Positions 54,701 to 62,716 of a DNA stretch of 64,000 bases are shown here, in pieces. Source of the stretch: an uncultured Christensenellaceae bacterium (GTDB lineage: Bacteria > Bacillota > Clostridia > Christensenellales > Borkfalkiaceae); assembly GCA_910587625.1 (NCBI GenBank), contig CAJUMW010000002.1, forward strand, positions 29,778 to 93,777, in the 5' to 3' direction. A program made the translations under genes and the position numbers. Position 1 is the stretch's first letter. The number at the start of each line of letters is the position of its first letter. The notes below the pieces were generated by a model. That model was not told the DNA's origin. It worked only from the letters and a program-made list of their open reading frames with translations, and made no database searches.

Positions 54701-57363
54701 AGAGTGACGAGCTGGAATGGATAAAGCGCGCCTACGAAATAGAAAAGGCAAGGGAGCGCATTCTTAAAAATACAAATTTAAGCTCGGCTTTCGTCGGGTT
54801 CGGCGGCATAAACGATAAAAAGCGCGAAGAATTTTTAAAACCCTTGTACGGTTTGCACAAGCTGTGCGCCGAAACGTTTATGGACTATAATTCCGACGCG
54901 TTCAACAGTATATGCGTGTCCTCGTCGGGCGGAACGCTTAAACCGCTTATAAACGGGCTTATTTCGGCGGCAAAAGGCTTTAACGAAAGCGTAAATTATT
55001 TTCTTAACACTGTCAAGGCAGATAAGTCGGACTGCGACGATAGGGATTTATTCGAGTACTACACGGAAAAATGCACCGCGCTTATCGACAATATCGATAT
55101 GTTGCCGTCCTGGTGTATCTACAAGTCGGCGGCAAAGAAAATGGCGGCTTGCGGACTGTCGTTTATGACCGACGCTATGGAGAGCGGCAAAATTTCAGGC
55201 AAGCAGATTTTGGCTTCGTTCAGAAAGAACGTGTACCGCAATTTTATTCAGACAAATATACCTGCCGACGAGTGCCTTAGTGCATTTTCCGCAAGCATTC
55301 TCGACGAAAACGCCTCCAACTTTGCAAGGCTTTTAGAGGAGTTTACAAATCTCACGCGCGAGAAGATAAGGCGCGATTTGGTGTCGAGATTGCCATCTAT
55401 GGAAACGGAAGGGCCGCTCGCTTTGGAAATTATGACTTTCCAAAGGCAGATAAAGGGCAACTTGCGCAAGCTTAATTTGCGCACGCTGTTTACCGATATA
55501 CCCGAGCTTATGAAGGTGGTTGCGCCCTGTTTGCTTATGAGTCCTGGCACGGTATCGCAATATCTGCCGCCCGACCCCGAGTTGTTCGATATAGTAATTT
55601 TCGACGAAGCCTCGCAAATTCCCACCTGCGAAGCCGTGCCGTCGCTTGCAAGGGCAAAGAGCGCGATTATAGTGGGCGATCCCAAACAGATGCCCCCGAC
55701 TTCCTTCTTTATGGGCTCCGGTTCGGACGACGACCACCCCGAAACGGAGGACTTGGAGAGTGTGTTGGAGGACTGCTTGGCGCTGGGCATTCCCGAAAAG
55801 CATTTGAGCTGGCACTACCGTTCGAAACACGAAAGTCTTATAGCGTTTTCGAACAGTATGTACTATTCAAGCAAGCTTTGCACGTTCCCTTCTCCCGACG
55901 CGCTCGACAGCAAGGTTACGCTGCGGTACCTTGAAAACGGCGTTTACGAGCGCGGACTGTCCAAATGCAACAGGCAGGAGGCAGATGCGCTTGTTGCCGA
56001 AGTAGTAAGGCGTTTGAAGGACGAAAGGTTAAAAGCTTCGAGCATAGGCGTAGTCACTTTCAGTACTCCCCAGCAGGACTATGTGGAAAAGGTGCTGCAA
56101 AAGGAGATAGCCAAGCACGGGCTCGAGGAGGCGGCTTACGAGCGCGAAGAACCCCTGTTTGTCAAAAATCTCGAAAACGTACAGGGTGACGAGCGCGACG
56201 TAATACTCTTTTCGGTGTGCTACGGCCCCGATAAAACGGGCAGGCTTTCGCTCAATTTCGGGCCGTTAAACCAATTCGGAGGTTGGCGCAGGCTGAACGT
56301 AGCGGTGTCGCGAGCGAGGGAGGAGATGATAGTGTTCTCGTCGATGAGATATTCTATGATTGACTCGTCGCGCACGACCTCGCGCGGAGTTGCTGGGCTT
56401 AAAGCCTTCTTGGAATTTGCAGAAAAGGGCAGAACGAGTATCTCGGTCAAGAGCGGAGATATAATTTTGAACAAGCAGGGCATTGGCAAGTTTGTTGCGG
56501 AAGAGCTTTCTAACTACGGTTATGACTGCCGCTGCGACGTCGGCGTATCCGACTTTAAAATTGACGTCGGCGTACTCGACCCCAAAAACAAGCACAATTT
56601 CATACTCGGAATACTTTGCGACGGCACCAAGCAGTTCTCCGTTAAGGACCGCTCGGTTATGCAGGTGCAGACCTTAAAGCGCAATAATTGGAACGTTTAC
56701 AGGCTGTACGCAATCAACTTTTTCAACAATCCCAAGCGCGAAATTAAAAAGATAAAGGAATTTTTGGACAAGCTGTGCGACGACGGCAAGCCGTCCGCAA
56801 TAAGCTTTAAAAAGCCCTACCGCGTTGCTAAGTTGGAGAGTAAAACGCAGACGCCCGACTACATTCTTTGCAGCGACAACGACAACGAAATCTGCAAGGT
56901 AATAAAGGCGGTGGTTTGTGCCGAAGAGCCCATTTCAACGCAATTTCTGATGAAGAGAACGCTTGCCGCATACGGCATTTCCAAGTACGGAATAAAGCTT
57001 GAAAGCAAGCTGCGTTCGCTTATAGACAAGTGCGCGTTCGAAAGCTGCGAGATGATGGGCAACGTATATCATTTCAGGGCAGATAAATATTCGTTGTTTG
57101 ACAGGTACCGCGTGGAGGTGGATACCGCGCTGCGTTCGGCGGACGTCGACTATACGCCGTACGACGTAATTTCTTTGATAAAGGGAATACTTTTGAATAA
57201 GGTTAGTATGTATGCCGACGAACTTGTGCCCATGGTGTTGCGCGAGTTGAAGGTTCCCCGTTCGAGCGACAAACTCAACTCGTTTGTATATTCCTGCATT
57301 GACGAGGGGGCGCGCCGAGGTCTGTTTATACGCAGTGTGTCCGATAAAATTTCTCTTTCATAG
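51742..57363 (+). CDS. Giant DUF4011-helicase-nuclease-DUF3320 protein, candidate phage defence
   Basis: 1873 residues. Order of parts: an N-terminal region (~1-370); DUF4011-type segment (NWQRRLLDLSLKNNLLNFR, ~375); SF1 helicase of the DNA2/NAM7 (AAA_11/12) kind with Walker A GPPGTGKS (669-676), Walker B FDEAS (D1288, E1289), GDPKQMPPTS, HYRSKHESLIAFSN and NVAVSRAREE; a Vsr/DUF559-like PD-(D/E)xK region (~1585-1680) with FKIDVGV (D1608) and GILCDG; and a C-terminal DUF3320-like segment (~1727-1800). This layout matches the DUF4011-helicase-Vsr proteins reported as antiphage (Hhe). The position where relatives often have Glu (GIECDG) is L1625 here, so nuclease activity is uncertain. AGGAGA precedes the ATG. 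Confidence 0.85.
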   Translation: MAGKTKKNFDAIEIDGELLNAVSYATYYSRQQLFTSFKIFNRAVESVNNVTVSVTGSTALILPCEMRIEEIPHESSVEAIPQNILNPKYLAEIEAPETCRIQVILLCGADVVCSLEAEVVALPISCWSGLSGNAEMLASFVRPKLADCQKIMAEAGLQLRTWGYSSEFSGYSGTDKNGVRNAVASVFSAVRRLNIERVGECDLSGVVDTGDVTKVIENKSATFIELALFAASCLEAAKLNPVLLLGKSGICVGVWLYESCFSSSVHDDMLLIDKYVSEGVNNLTVFDCDDLFAHKNASYTTSESHARANLQKDCYELCLDIKRCRIGGIYPMPLKVKTASGYELLADRQISFDEKPQQVFDATKYDYDRGASKENNWQRRLLDLSLKNNLLNFRYTRDCLHMISADLSAFCSLIEEKRKFTVLPNTTAIPDAVYFGDCKTVANMQELTVIEMKSGKMRCMSSQDTLSEVASTLIRKSRAAAEEAGVNSLYLACGFLKWRAEDDKEERYAPIALLPVTLKRVKAQGVTLEVDEDYEVNTTLLEFLKQDFGIDIRGLDGKGLSPKEIIAVFRAKTANMRGWVVYEDIYLAQFTFARYAMWADVKNNVKVFAKNKLVSSLMSNSNQMSGNRLEGVSEDEGDPCGILTPLACDSSQYSAVAESEKGTTFVLHGPPGTGKSQTITNIIANAVAKGKRVLFVAEKQAALQVVKKRLSDIGIGEFCLELHSGKSTDKSEIVRNIEATLSLASEGDDEAFKNCGEKISETRSALLSPLDALHKKRRLGVSVYEGIVYYLQNKNAPDLLNIETTFYDSLTKQKFEDYENMLISAQAAAKECGGVYRSPFSGIRLTECDEKTKASVLCSAEVVLAELKHFKNYLGLFLETFNQKVSKFTYKKLYNLIEIAKILKSDALNAFFECEEEALYKFYNANLRYDSEVKHWLNNFKVLPDISKFSAEIESEIDNWGENYRSSRTLLQVIKRINRCGSQPVKQSDELEWIKRAYEIEKARERILKNTNLSSAFVGFGGINDKKREEFLKPLYGLHKLCAETFMDYNSDAFNSICVSSSGGTLKPLINGLISAAKGFNESVNYFLNTVKADKSDCDDRDLFEYYTEKCTALIDNIDMLPSWCIYKSAAKKMAACGLSFMTDAMESGKISGKQILASFRKNVYRNFIQTNIPADECLSAFSASILDENASNFARLLEEFTNLTREKIRRDLVSRLPSMETEGPLALEIMTFQRQIKGNLRKLNLRTLFTDIPELMKVVAPCLLMSPGTVSQYLPPDPELFDIVIFDEASQIPTCEAVPSLARAKSAIIVGDPKQMPPTSFFMGSGSDDDHPETEDLESVLEDCLALGIPEKHLSWHYRSKHESLIAFSNSMYYSSKLCTFPSPDALDSKVTLRYLENGVYERGLSKCNRQEADALVAEVVRRLKDERLKASSIGVVTFSTPQQDYVEKVLQKEIAKHGLEEAAYEREEPLFVKNLENVQGDERDVILFSVCYGPDKTGRLSLNFGPLNQFGGWRRLNVAVSRAREEMIVFSSMRYSMIDSSRTTSRGVAGLKAFLEFAEKGRTSISVKSGDIILNKQGIGKFVAEELSNYGYDCRCDVGVSDFKIDVGVLDPKNKHNFILGILCDGTKQFSVKDRSVMQVQTLKRNNWNVYRLYAINFFNNPKREIKKIKEFLDKLCDDGKPSAISFKKPYRVAKLESKTQTPDYILCSDNDNEICKVIKAVVCAEEPISTQFLMKRTLAAYGISKYGIKLESKLRSLIDKCAFESCEMMGNVYHFRADKYSLFDRYRVEVDTALRSADVDYTPYDVISLIKGILLNKVSMYADELVPMVLRELKVPRSSDKLNSFVYSCIDEGARRGLFIRSVSDKISLS

Positions 57364-57370
57364 TAACATT

Positions 57371-57412
57371 AAAAAGGCAGGCGCGGTTTAATTCCGCGCC
57401 TGCCTTTTTTTA
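57371..57412. terminator. Bidirectional intrinsic terminator
   Basis: A perfect 16-bp stem (AAAAAGGCAGGCGCGG and complement) with a 7-base loop separates the convergent helicase operon and dapB. Confidence 0.88.
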
Positions 57413-57419
57413 TCGTCAT

Positions 57420-58169
57420 TTATAAATTTTCGAAAATATCGTTCATATCGTATTTGCCGCAGGGCTTGCCGACAAGCCACTTTGCCGCGCGTATTGCGCC
57501 GACGGCAAAAACCTTTTTGGAACGGGCGGAGTGCGACAGAGTGATAATTTCGTCCTCTCCGGCAAAAATAACCTCGTGCTCGCCCACGATGGTTCCGCCC
57601 CTTACGGCGTGTATTCCAATCTCGTTTCCGCGCTTACCAACAATGCCGTCGCGACCCTTTAAATAGGGTTTGCCCCCGTCATATGCCTCGTTTACGCTTT
57701 CTGCAAGCATAAGCGCGGTACCCGACGGCGCGTCGACTTTCTTGTTGTGATGTTTTTCTATTATCTCGATATCGAAGCTTTCAAGCGTCTTTGCCGCCTT
57801 GTTTACAAGCTTAACCAAAAGGTTTATGCCAAGCGAAAAATTGCCCGTCTTAAATATGGCAATGCTCTTTGCCGCCTCGTCTATTTGCTTCAACTGTTCG
57901 TCCGAGTATCCCGTCGCTGCAAGCACTACGGGCACATTTCTTTCCTTTGCCCACTTTAATTCCGCACTTAAAACGGAGGGGGAGGAAAAGTCCAAAATTA
58001 CGTCTACTTCCTCTTTTACGTCGTTAAACGAGGCATATACGGGGGGTAACGTCGCGTTTGCCGCCAAGTCTACGCCGCAAACAACCTGCATTTCGCTGTC
58101 ATCGGCTAGAAGCTCGACAAGGTTTTGCCCCATTTTCCCGTTGATACCGCAAATCAATAATTTTTTCAT
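57420..58169 (-). CDS. dapB: 4-hydroxy-tetrahydrodipicolinate reductase
   Basis: 249 residues. Reduces the DapA product with NAD(P)H in the lysine/DAP pathway. The nucleotide loop LLICGINGKMGQ and the catalytic signature EKHHNKKVDAPSGTA are intact. Last gene of asd-dapA-dapB; its start overlaps dapA by 4 bases. DAP is needed for peptidoglycan and for dipicolinate in spores. Confidence 0.96.
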   Translation of the reverse strand: MKKLLICGINGKMGQNLVELLADDSEMQVVCGVDLAANATLPPVYASFNDVKEEVDVILDFSSPSVLSAELKWAKERNVPVVLAATGYSDEQLKQIDEAAKSIAIFKTGNFSLGINLLVKLVNKAAKTLESFDIEIIEKHHNKKVDAPSGTALMLAESVNEAYDGGKPYLKGRDGIVGKRGNEIGIHAVRGGTIVGEHEVIFAGEDEIITLSHSARSKKVFAVGAIRAAKWLVGKPCGKYDMNDIFENL

Positions 58170-59047
58170 ATTAAACCCACCTTTTTAATTTCGGCTTGTA
58201 AAAGCTTTTTGTGTTCGTCCTCAAGCTCGGTAAGCGGCGCGCGCGGCGTGCCTACGTCAAAGCCGAGCATATTCATAGCCGCCTTTACGGGTATGGGGTT
58301 TACTTCGCAAAACAGCGCGTTTTCGAGCGGCAAAATCAAGTCCTGAATTCTCATTGCCTCGTCGAATTTATTGTCGCGTGCAAGCTTAACCATTTTTGTA
58401 ACAAGCTTTGGCGCAACGTTGGAAGCTACCGAAATTACGCCTGCGCCGCCTATTGCCATTATGGGCAGGTTGAGCGCGTCCTCTCCCGAAAACAAATTCA
58501 TTTTGCCGCGAATTCTGCGCATTGTTTCCATTGTCTGCGCCATAATGCCGCTTGCCTCTTTTATAGCCTCCATATTGGGTAAGTCCGCAAGCTTTTCGGC
58601 TGTTTCGGGGGTAATATTCACGCCCGTCCGCGAGGGCACGTTGTAAGCGATTACGGGAATTTTTACTGCGTCACATATAGCTTTGTAGTACCCGTAAATT
58701 CCGCGCTGCGTGCATTTATTATAGTAGGGGGTTACTGCGAGAACGCCGTTCGCACCCAGCTTTTCGGCATTTATTGACGAGGCTACTGCTTTTGCCGTGT
58801 CGTTGCTGCCCGTGCCTATAATAATTTTTACGCGTTTGTCGGCTTTCTTAACGCAATATTTTATGACCTCGGTCTTTTCCTCGTCGGTCATAGTGGACGG
58901 CTCTCCCGTAGTGCCGAGTATAACCAGTCCGTCGACTCCGCCGACTATTTGAAAATCAATAAGTCTGCCTAGTTCGTCAAAGTTTACGCCGCTTTGATTG
59001 AACGGCGTTATAAGCGCGGTAAAAACTCCCTCAAAATGTCCTTTCAT
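58166..59047 (-). CDS. dapA: 4-hydroxy-tetrahydrodipicolinate synthase
   Basis: 293 residues. Class I aldolase joining pyruvate and aspartate semialdehyde. TTGEPSTMTDEEK, the catalytic Tyr in VIAYNVPSRTG and the Schiff-base Lys in AIKEASG are present. Sits between asd and dapB. Confidence 0.96.
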   Translation of the reverse strand: MKGHFEGVFTALITPFNQSGVNFDELGRLIDFQIVGGVDGLVILGTTGEPSTMTDEEKTEVIKYCVKKADKRVKIIIGTGSNDTAKAVASSINAEKLGANGVLAVTPYYNKCTQRGIYGYYKAICDAVKIPVIAYNVPSRTGVNITPETAEKLADLPNMEAIKEASGIMAQTMETMRRIRGKMNLFSGEDALNLPIMAIGGAGVISVASNVAPKLVTKMVKLARDNKFDEAMRIQDLILPLENALFCEVNPIPVKAAMNMLGFDVGTPRAPLTELEDEHKKLLQAEIKKVGLI

Positions 59048-59080
59048 AATACCCTCAATATGATTGATTTTTTAAAAATG

Positions 59081-60160
59081 TTAATCGAAGTAGCCCTTAG
59101 CCGCCAAAAGTTCGGCAAGCAGTACGGCGCCGCCTGCCGCGCCGCGCAAGGTATTGTGCGAAAAACCTATAAATTTATAGTCGAAGAGGTTGTCCTCTCT
59201 CAATCTTCCGCAAAGCACAGCCATTCCGTTTTCGAGGTTTCTGTCAAGCTTGGGCTGAGGTCTGTCGTCCTCGTCGAAATAGTGAATAAACTGTTTGGGT
59301 GCCGAGGGCAAACCGAGCTTCTGCGGTTCGCCTGCGAACTCGCGCCAAGCCTGTATAATTTGTTGCTTTGCAGGCTTTTGTGTAAATTTTACAAAGCAAG
59401 CCGCCGTGTGTCCGTCGGATACGGGCACTCGCAGGCACTGCGCCGTAATTTTAGGGCAGTCGGCGCATACGATTTTACCGTTTTCGAGCTTGCCCCAAAT
59501 TTTTAAAGGCTCTTTTTCGCTTTTTTCTTCTTCACCGCCGATATAGGGGATTACGTTATCGCAAATTTCCGGCATAGTTTCAAAGGTCTTACCCGCACCC
59601 GATATGGCTTGATAGGTCGTTACCGCCACGCTCTCTATGCCGAACTTTTTCAAGGGGTGCAACAGGGGGACGTACGATTGCAGCGAACAGTTGCTCTTTA
59701 CCGCGATAAATCCGCGCTTTGTGCCAAGCCTCTTTCTCTGTAGGGGGATAACCTCGAGGTGTTCGGGGTTGACCTCGGGAATAATCATAGGCACGTCGTC
59801 CGTAAACCTGTGCGCCGAGTTGTTTGAAACAATGGGGCACTCGAGTTTTGCATAGGCGTATTCAAGCTCGCGTATTTCGTCCTTTTTCATGTTTACCGCG
59901 CAAAAGCAAAAGTCGACTTTTTTTGCTATTGTCGTTATGTCTGCGGTTGCGTCCAAAACTTGCATATCTGCAAATTTCTCGGGCATGGGCGTTGACATGT
60001 GCCAGCGCCTTACCGCGTTTTTATAGCTCTTGTTTGCGGAATTTTTGGAAGCCGCAAGCACGGTTACTTCAAATAAGGGGTGGTTTTCCAGCAACAGCAA
60101 AAATCTTTGCCCTACCATTCCCGTGGCGCCGATAACGCCGACTTTGTATCTTTTTTGCAT
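59081..60160 (-). CDS. asd: Aspartate-semialdehyde dehydrogenase
   Basis: 359 residues. Reduces aspartyl phosphate to the semialdehyde. KVGVIGATGMVGQRF is the NADP site; SNCSLQS carries the catalytic Cys; VPVSDGHTAACFVKF and GAAGG are family motifs. Its length and motif variants fit the archaeal/fungal-like Asd branch rather than the E. coli one. The ATG at 60160 (GGAG upstream) is preferred over a longer version whose first 45 residues would be encoded by the riboswitch leader. First gene of the lysine/DAP operon. Confidence 0.92.
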   Translation of the reverse strand: MQKRYKVGVIGATGMVGQRFLLLLENHPLFEVTVLAASKNSANKSYKNAVRRWHMSTPMPEKFADMQVLDATADITTIAKKVDFCFCAVNMKKDEIRELEYAYAKLECPIVSNNSAHRFTDDVPMIIPEVNPEHLEVIPLQRKRLGTKRGFIAVKSNCSLQSYVPLLHPLKKFGIESVAVTTYQAISGAGKTFETMPEICDNVIPYIGGEEEKSEKEPLKIWGKLENGKIVCADCPKITAQCLRVPVSDGHTAACFVKFTQKPAKQQIIQAWREFAGEPQKLGLPSAPKQFIHYFDEDDRPQPKLDRNLENGMAVLCGRLREDNLFDYKFIGFSHNTLRGAAGGAVLLAELLAAKGYFD

Positions 60161-60189
60161 ATTAACTCCATAGATTGATATAGTGCGTT

Positions 60190-60222
60190 TTAAAAAAATA
60201 AAAGACAGTACGCCGTACTGCC
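60190..60222 (-). terminator. Riboswitch-associated intrinsic terminator before asd
   Basis: On the minus strand CAGTAC pairs with GTACTG around GGC, followed by TCTTTTATTTTTTT. It lies between the aptamer and the asd start, in the place expected for a transcription-terminating riboswitch. Confidence 0.8.
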
Positions 60223-60229
60223 GCAAAAA

Positions 60230-60403
60230 GCAATTAGCGCAACACATAAGTGACAGTCGCAAAGGTATTAGCCCGTACGCCCGACGGAATTTCAAGGTAA
60301 AAAACCGCCTCGGCGGAGGTACCCTTTTGCCGAAACTTAAAATCGGAATTTCCTTTAAATTCCTGTTTTCGGTTACTTTTGTCCGTCCGCTCCTCTAATT
60401 TGC
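60230..60403 (-). promoter_or_regulatory. Lysine riboswitch (L-box) candidate
   Basis: A 174-base minus-strand leader with the usual L-box length. The 5' end GCAAATTAG pairs with CTAATTGC at the 3' end (P1). Conserved-looking parts are TTAGAGGAGCG followed by AAAGTAACC, then AAAGGG with CGCCGAGG in the centre and GACTGTCA near the 3' end. It lies between its own promoter and a terminator upstream of asd-dapA-dapB, the pathway that L-boxes control. I matched it by memory of the motif, without a covariance model. Confidence 0.75.
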
Positions 60404-60409
60404 AAGGTT

Positions 60410-60438
60410 ATCATATCACAACGCTTTAAAATTGTAAA
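60410..60438 (-). promoter_or_regulatory. Sigma-A promoter of the asd-dapA-dapB operon
   Basis: On the minus strand TTTACA (60438-60433), 17 bases, TATGAT (60415-60410). The predicted start falls at the first base of the aptamer helix P1. Confidence 0.75.
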
Positions 60439-60517
60439 GAAAAAGCGCTCGGTTTTAAAAAATTTATTTCGGGCAATTGTGTGAAAAAATAACATTATAT
60501 TATATAATGTGGTTTGC

Positions 60518-60546
60518 TTGACAAAATCAAGGTGGTGTGGTATATA
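60518..60546 (+). promoter_or_regulatory. Sigma-A-type promoter
   Basis: TTGACA (60518-60523) and TATATA (60541-60546) at 17 bases; TATACT two bases later is an alternative -10. It is back to back with the asd promoter and supports the downstream ATG at 60588 with AAAGGAGAG. Confidence 0.7.
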
Positions 60547-60587
60547 CTTATTATGGTAAATATTATAACAAATCAAAGGAGAGAAAA

Positions 60588-62531
60588 ATGAAACTTATCA
60601 AAAGACTTTTGGTCGTTTTTGCGGCGTTTGTTCTTGCGTTTTCGGTATTTGCGCTGTCGGCTTCGGCGTGCAATCCTTCCGATAATACAGATAATACCGA
60701 CAATACCGATAACAACGGCGGAAATAACGGCGGTAACAACAACGAAGAAGACGATATTACGGGACCTTCCGTAAGTCCCAACGCTTCGCTTATAAACGCC
60801 GTTTACAATCAAAGCTACGTTGCTGCTTCGTTCACAGGCAAGATTGACATTACGCGTGAGGAAGCACTTTTCAGCGTAAGCGAGAACGGCGGAAAGGGTG
60901 AGCAATTAAAACCCTCGGAAGTTGTAGAAACTATGCATATGTTCGGCAGCGGTAACGTAAACCTTGCCGACGCGGACGCCGATTTGGTAGTCGGTATGGA
61001 AAATCACTATGCTTCAAACGAAGAGCCCGACTTAACGTTGATAAACATTTTAATGCGCGGCGGTGAAGTTTTTACGGCTGTCGAATACGATGACGACGGC
61101 AATCCCATAGAGATTAAAGATTATACGGGCATTGATTTACATTATGAATTTAACTTAATAGAAGAACTCATTCCGTCGTTACCCGGCGGCAGTTCGATAA
61201 GGGAATTGGTGGACGGTCTGCTTGAAGAAATTGCCGAAACGAACGGTATTACAATCGAACAAGCCGAAGAGCTGTTGGACGAAGAGCTCGCTGAACTCGG
61301 CATAACGGTTGAAGAGTTGAGAAATATTAATCCGGCGGCTGTTCTTACGGAATATGCGTTGAATTGCGAAACGTTTATAATTATGTCGCTTACCGATAAT
61401 TTCGGCGCGCTGAAAGTTGAAAATAGCACAGCCACCGCCGATTTGCTTTTAATGGCTCAGAATATAGTTAAAGAAGCAAAAGATTTTGTAAATTCAATCA
61501 ACGGCGATACAACTATCGGAGATTTACTCAACAATAAAGCGGTAAAGGGAGTTTTAGAACCCCTGCTGAACGTAATCGAGCCTGAAATTTTCAGACAGAT
61601 GCTCCCGTCGTTGACTTTGCAGATATTGGTAAGCACAACGCAGTCGCAGGACGCGTTGATGCAACTGTTGGAAATTTACAACAGTGTGGATTGGGAAGCT
61701 ATTTTGGTGGAACCCGACGAGGGCGCAACTACATACGACTACCTTATAAAGTTTATTTCATCGGAGGCTTTAAGGGTTGAAGCAAGCAAAGTTATAGCTG
61801 CGCTCGAAAATGCCGAAGATATTCCGCAGCTGCCTGTGGAAATCGAGTTGCCCGTAACCCTCGACAAAATGACAATCGACTATTTTGTCAGATTTTCAGG
61901 CCATACCTTGGCAGAGTTGAAGGAAGAGGTTTTGCCTTATCTCGACTGTGTTACGGAAAACGGCGTTGTCCTCAGTTCCGAAATTTTGGGCGATAATATG
62001 TTGGACGTGGAAATTGCCGAGGCAAAAATAATTTATACGCTCAACGGTAAAAAAGTTACCGGTCAACGCGTTAAAGCTGATTTTGTCACAAAATATTATG
62101 AAGAAGAATATATTGCCAACAACGGTGAGATTACTTATATTTGGAATGAGGAAAGCGTTTCCTGTACTTTTGACGGCAATGTTATCTATACCGACACAGA
62201 GTATGAGCTTTACGACGTTTCAAACAATTTAGAAAAAGCTTTAATTTGCGGAACTTATTATTTTGAATCTTTGAGAATTTCTTCCGGTGGTGAAGTTGTC
62301 GAAATTAAGGTCGGAGAAGAGTATTCGGGGTTAATTTTATCTGAAAGATTTTACGTTTTGGAGTTGTATACAGACGGCACATATATTCTCACTGCAAACT
62401 ATCTTCCGGTTAAAGGGCGCTGGGAACTGAGAAACGGCGTTTGCTATTTAAGTGACACGATAGAGTGCACGATAGACGGGTCGAGAATTACAATTAAACA
62501 GGAAGATGGCGATATTGTTCTCAGAAAATAA
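60588..62531 (+). CDS. Secreted or lipid-anchored hypothetical protein, 647 aa
   Basis: Signal peptide (KLIKRLLVVFAAFVLAFSVFAL) ends in SASAC; the Cys could be lipidated although the lipobox is not ideal. An Asn/Asp/Thr/Gly repeat linker (~30-55) follows, then a mixed region of acidic helices (~200-420) and a C-terminal beta-rich region (~555-647) that loosely recalls a lipocalin-like fold. No family is recognised. ATG at 60588 chosen because AAAGGAGAG lies 5 bases upstream; an earlier in-frame GTG sits inside the promoter. Confidence 0.65.
   Translation: MKLIKRLLVVFAAFVLAFSVFALSASACNPSDNTDNTDNTDNNGGNNGGNNNEEDDITGPSVSPNASLINAVYNQSYVAASFTGKIDITREEALFSVSENGGKGEQLKPSEVVETMHMFGSGNVNLADADADLVVGMENHYASNEEPDLTLINILMRGGEVFTAVEYDDDGNPIEIKDYTGIDLHYEFNLIEELIPSLPGGSSIRELVDGLLEEIAETNGITIEQAEELLDEELAELGITVEELRNINPAAVLTEYALNCETFIIMSLTDNFGALKVENSTATADLLLMAQNIVKEAKDFVNSINGDTTIGDLLNNKAVKGVLEPLLNVIEPEIFRQMLPSLTLQILVSTTQSQDALMQLLEIYNSVDWEAILVEPDEGATTYDYLIKFISSEALRVEASKVIAALENAEDIPQLPVEIELPVTLDKMTIDYFVRFSGHTLAELKEEVLPYLDCVTENGVVLSSEILGDNMLDVEIAEAKIIYTLNGKKVTGQRVKADFVTKYYEEEYIANNGEITYIWNEESVSCTFDGNVIYTDTEYELYDVSNNLEKALICGTYYFESLRISSGGEVVEIKVGEEYSGLILSERFYVLELYTDGTYILTANYLPVKGRWELRNGVCYLSDTIECTIDGSRITIKQEDGDIVLRK
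60681..60712 (+). repeat. Short repeat encoding an Asp-Asn-Thr linker
   Basis: Three to four imperfect 9-base units (GATAATACA, GATAATACC and similar) encode DNT triplets just after the signal peptide. Confidence 0.65.
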
Positions 62532-62536
62532 ATTGA

Positions 62537-62574
62537 AAATACGGTTTTCCCGAAAGGGGAAGCCGTATTTTTTG
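62537..62574 (+). terminator. Intrinsic terminator
   Basis: AAAATACGG pairs with CCGTATTTT, with partial extension by TTTCCC/GGGGAA inside, and is followed by T residues. Confidence 0.75.
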
Positions 62575-62613
62575 TTTTCGTCGCAAATTATTTGCGTTAA
62601 GCGATAAAACTAA

Positions 62614-62642
62614 TTGACAAGCATTTTTAATTATTGTAAAAT
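62614..62642 (+). promoter_or_regulatory. Sigma-A-type promoter
   Basis: TTGACA (62614-62619), 17 bases, TAAAAT (62637-62642). The leader before the ATG at 62717 is about 68 bases. Confidence 0.75.
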
Positions 62643-62716
62643 TAACAGGTACAAATAAAATTAAAAGTAAAAGTGCAACGTTTTTTGATTGTGCTTTGAA
62701 TATGTGAGTTTAGCTT

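Noticed and set aside
60161..60295. N-terminal extension of Asd by 45 residues
   Set aside because: It would be encoded by the riboswitch terminator and aptamer region and lacks similarity to Asd; the ATG at 60160 has a ribosome site and starts at the NADP loop.
60161..60403. T-box leader before asd
   Set aside because: No T-box sequence or specifier hairpin was seen; the length, P1 closure and GACTGTCA motif fit an L-box better.
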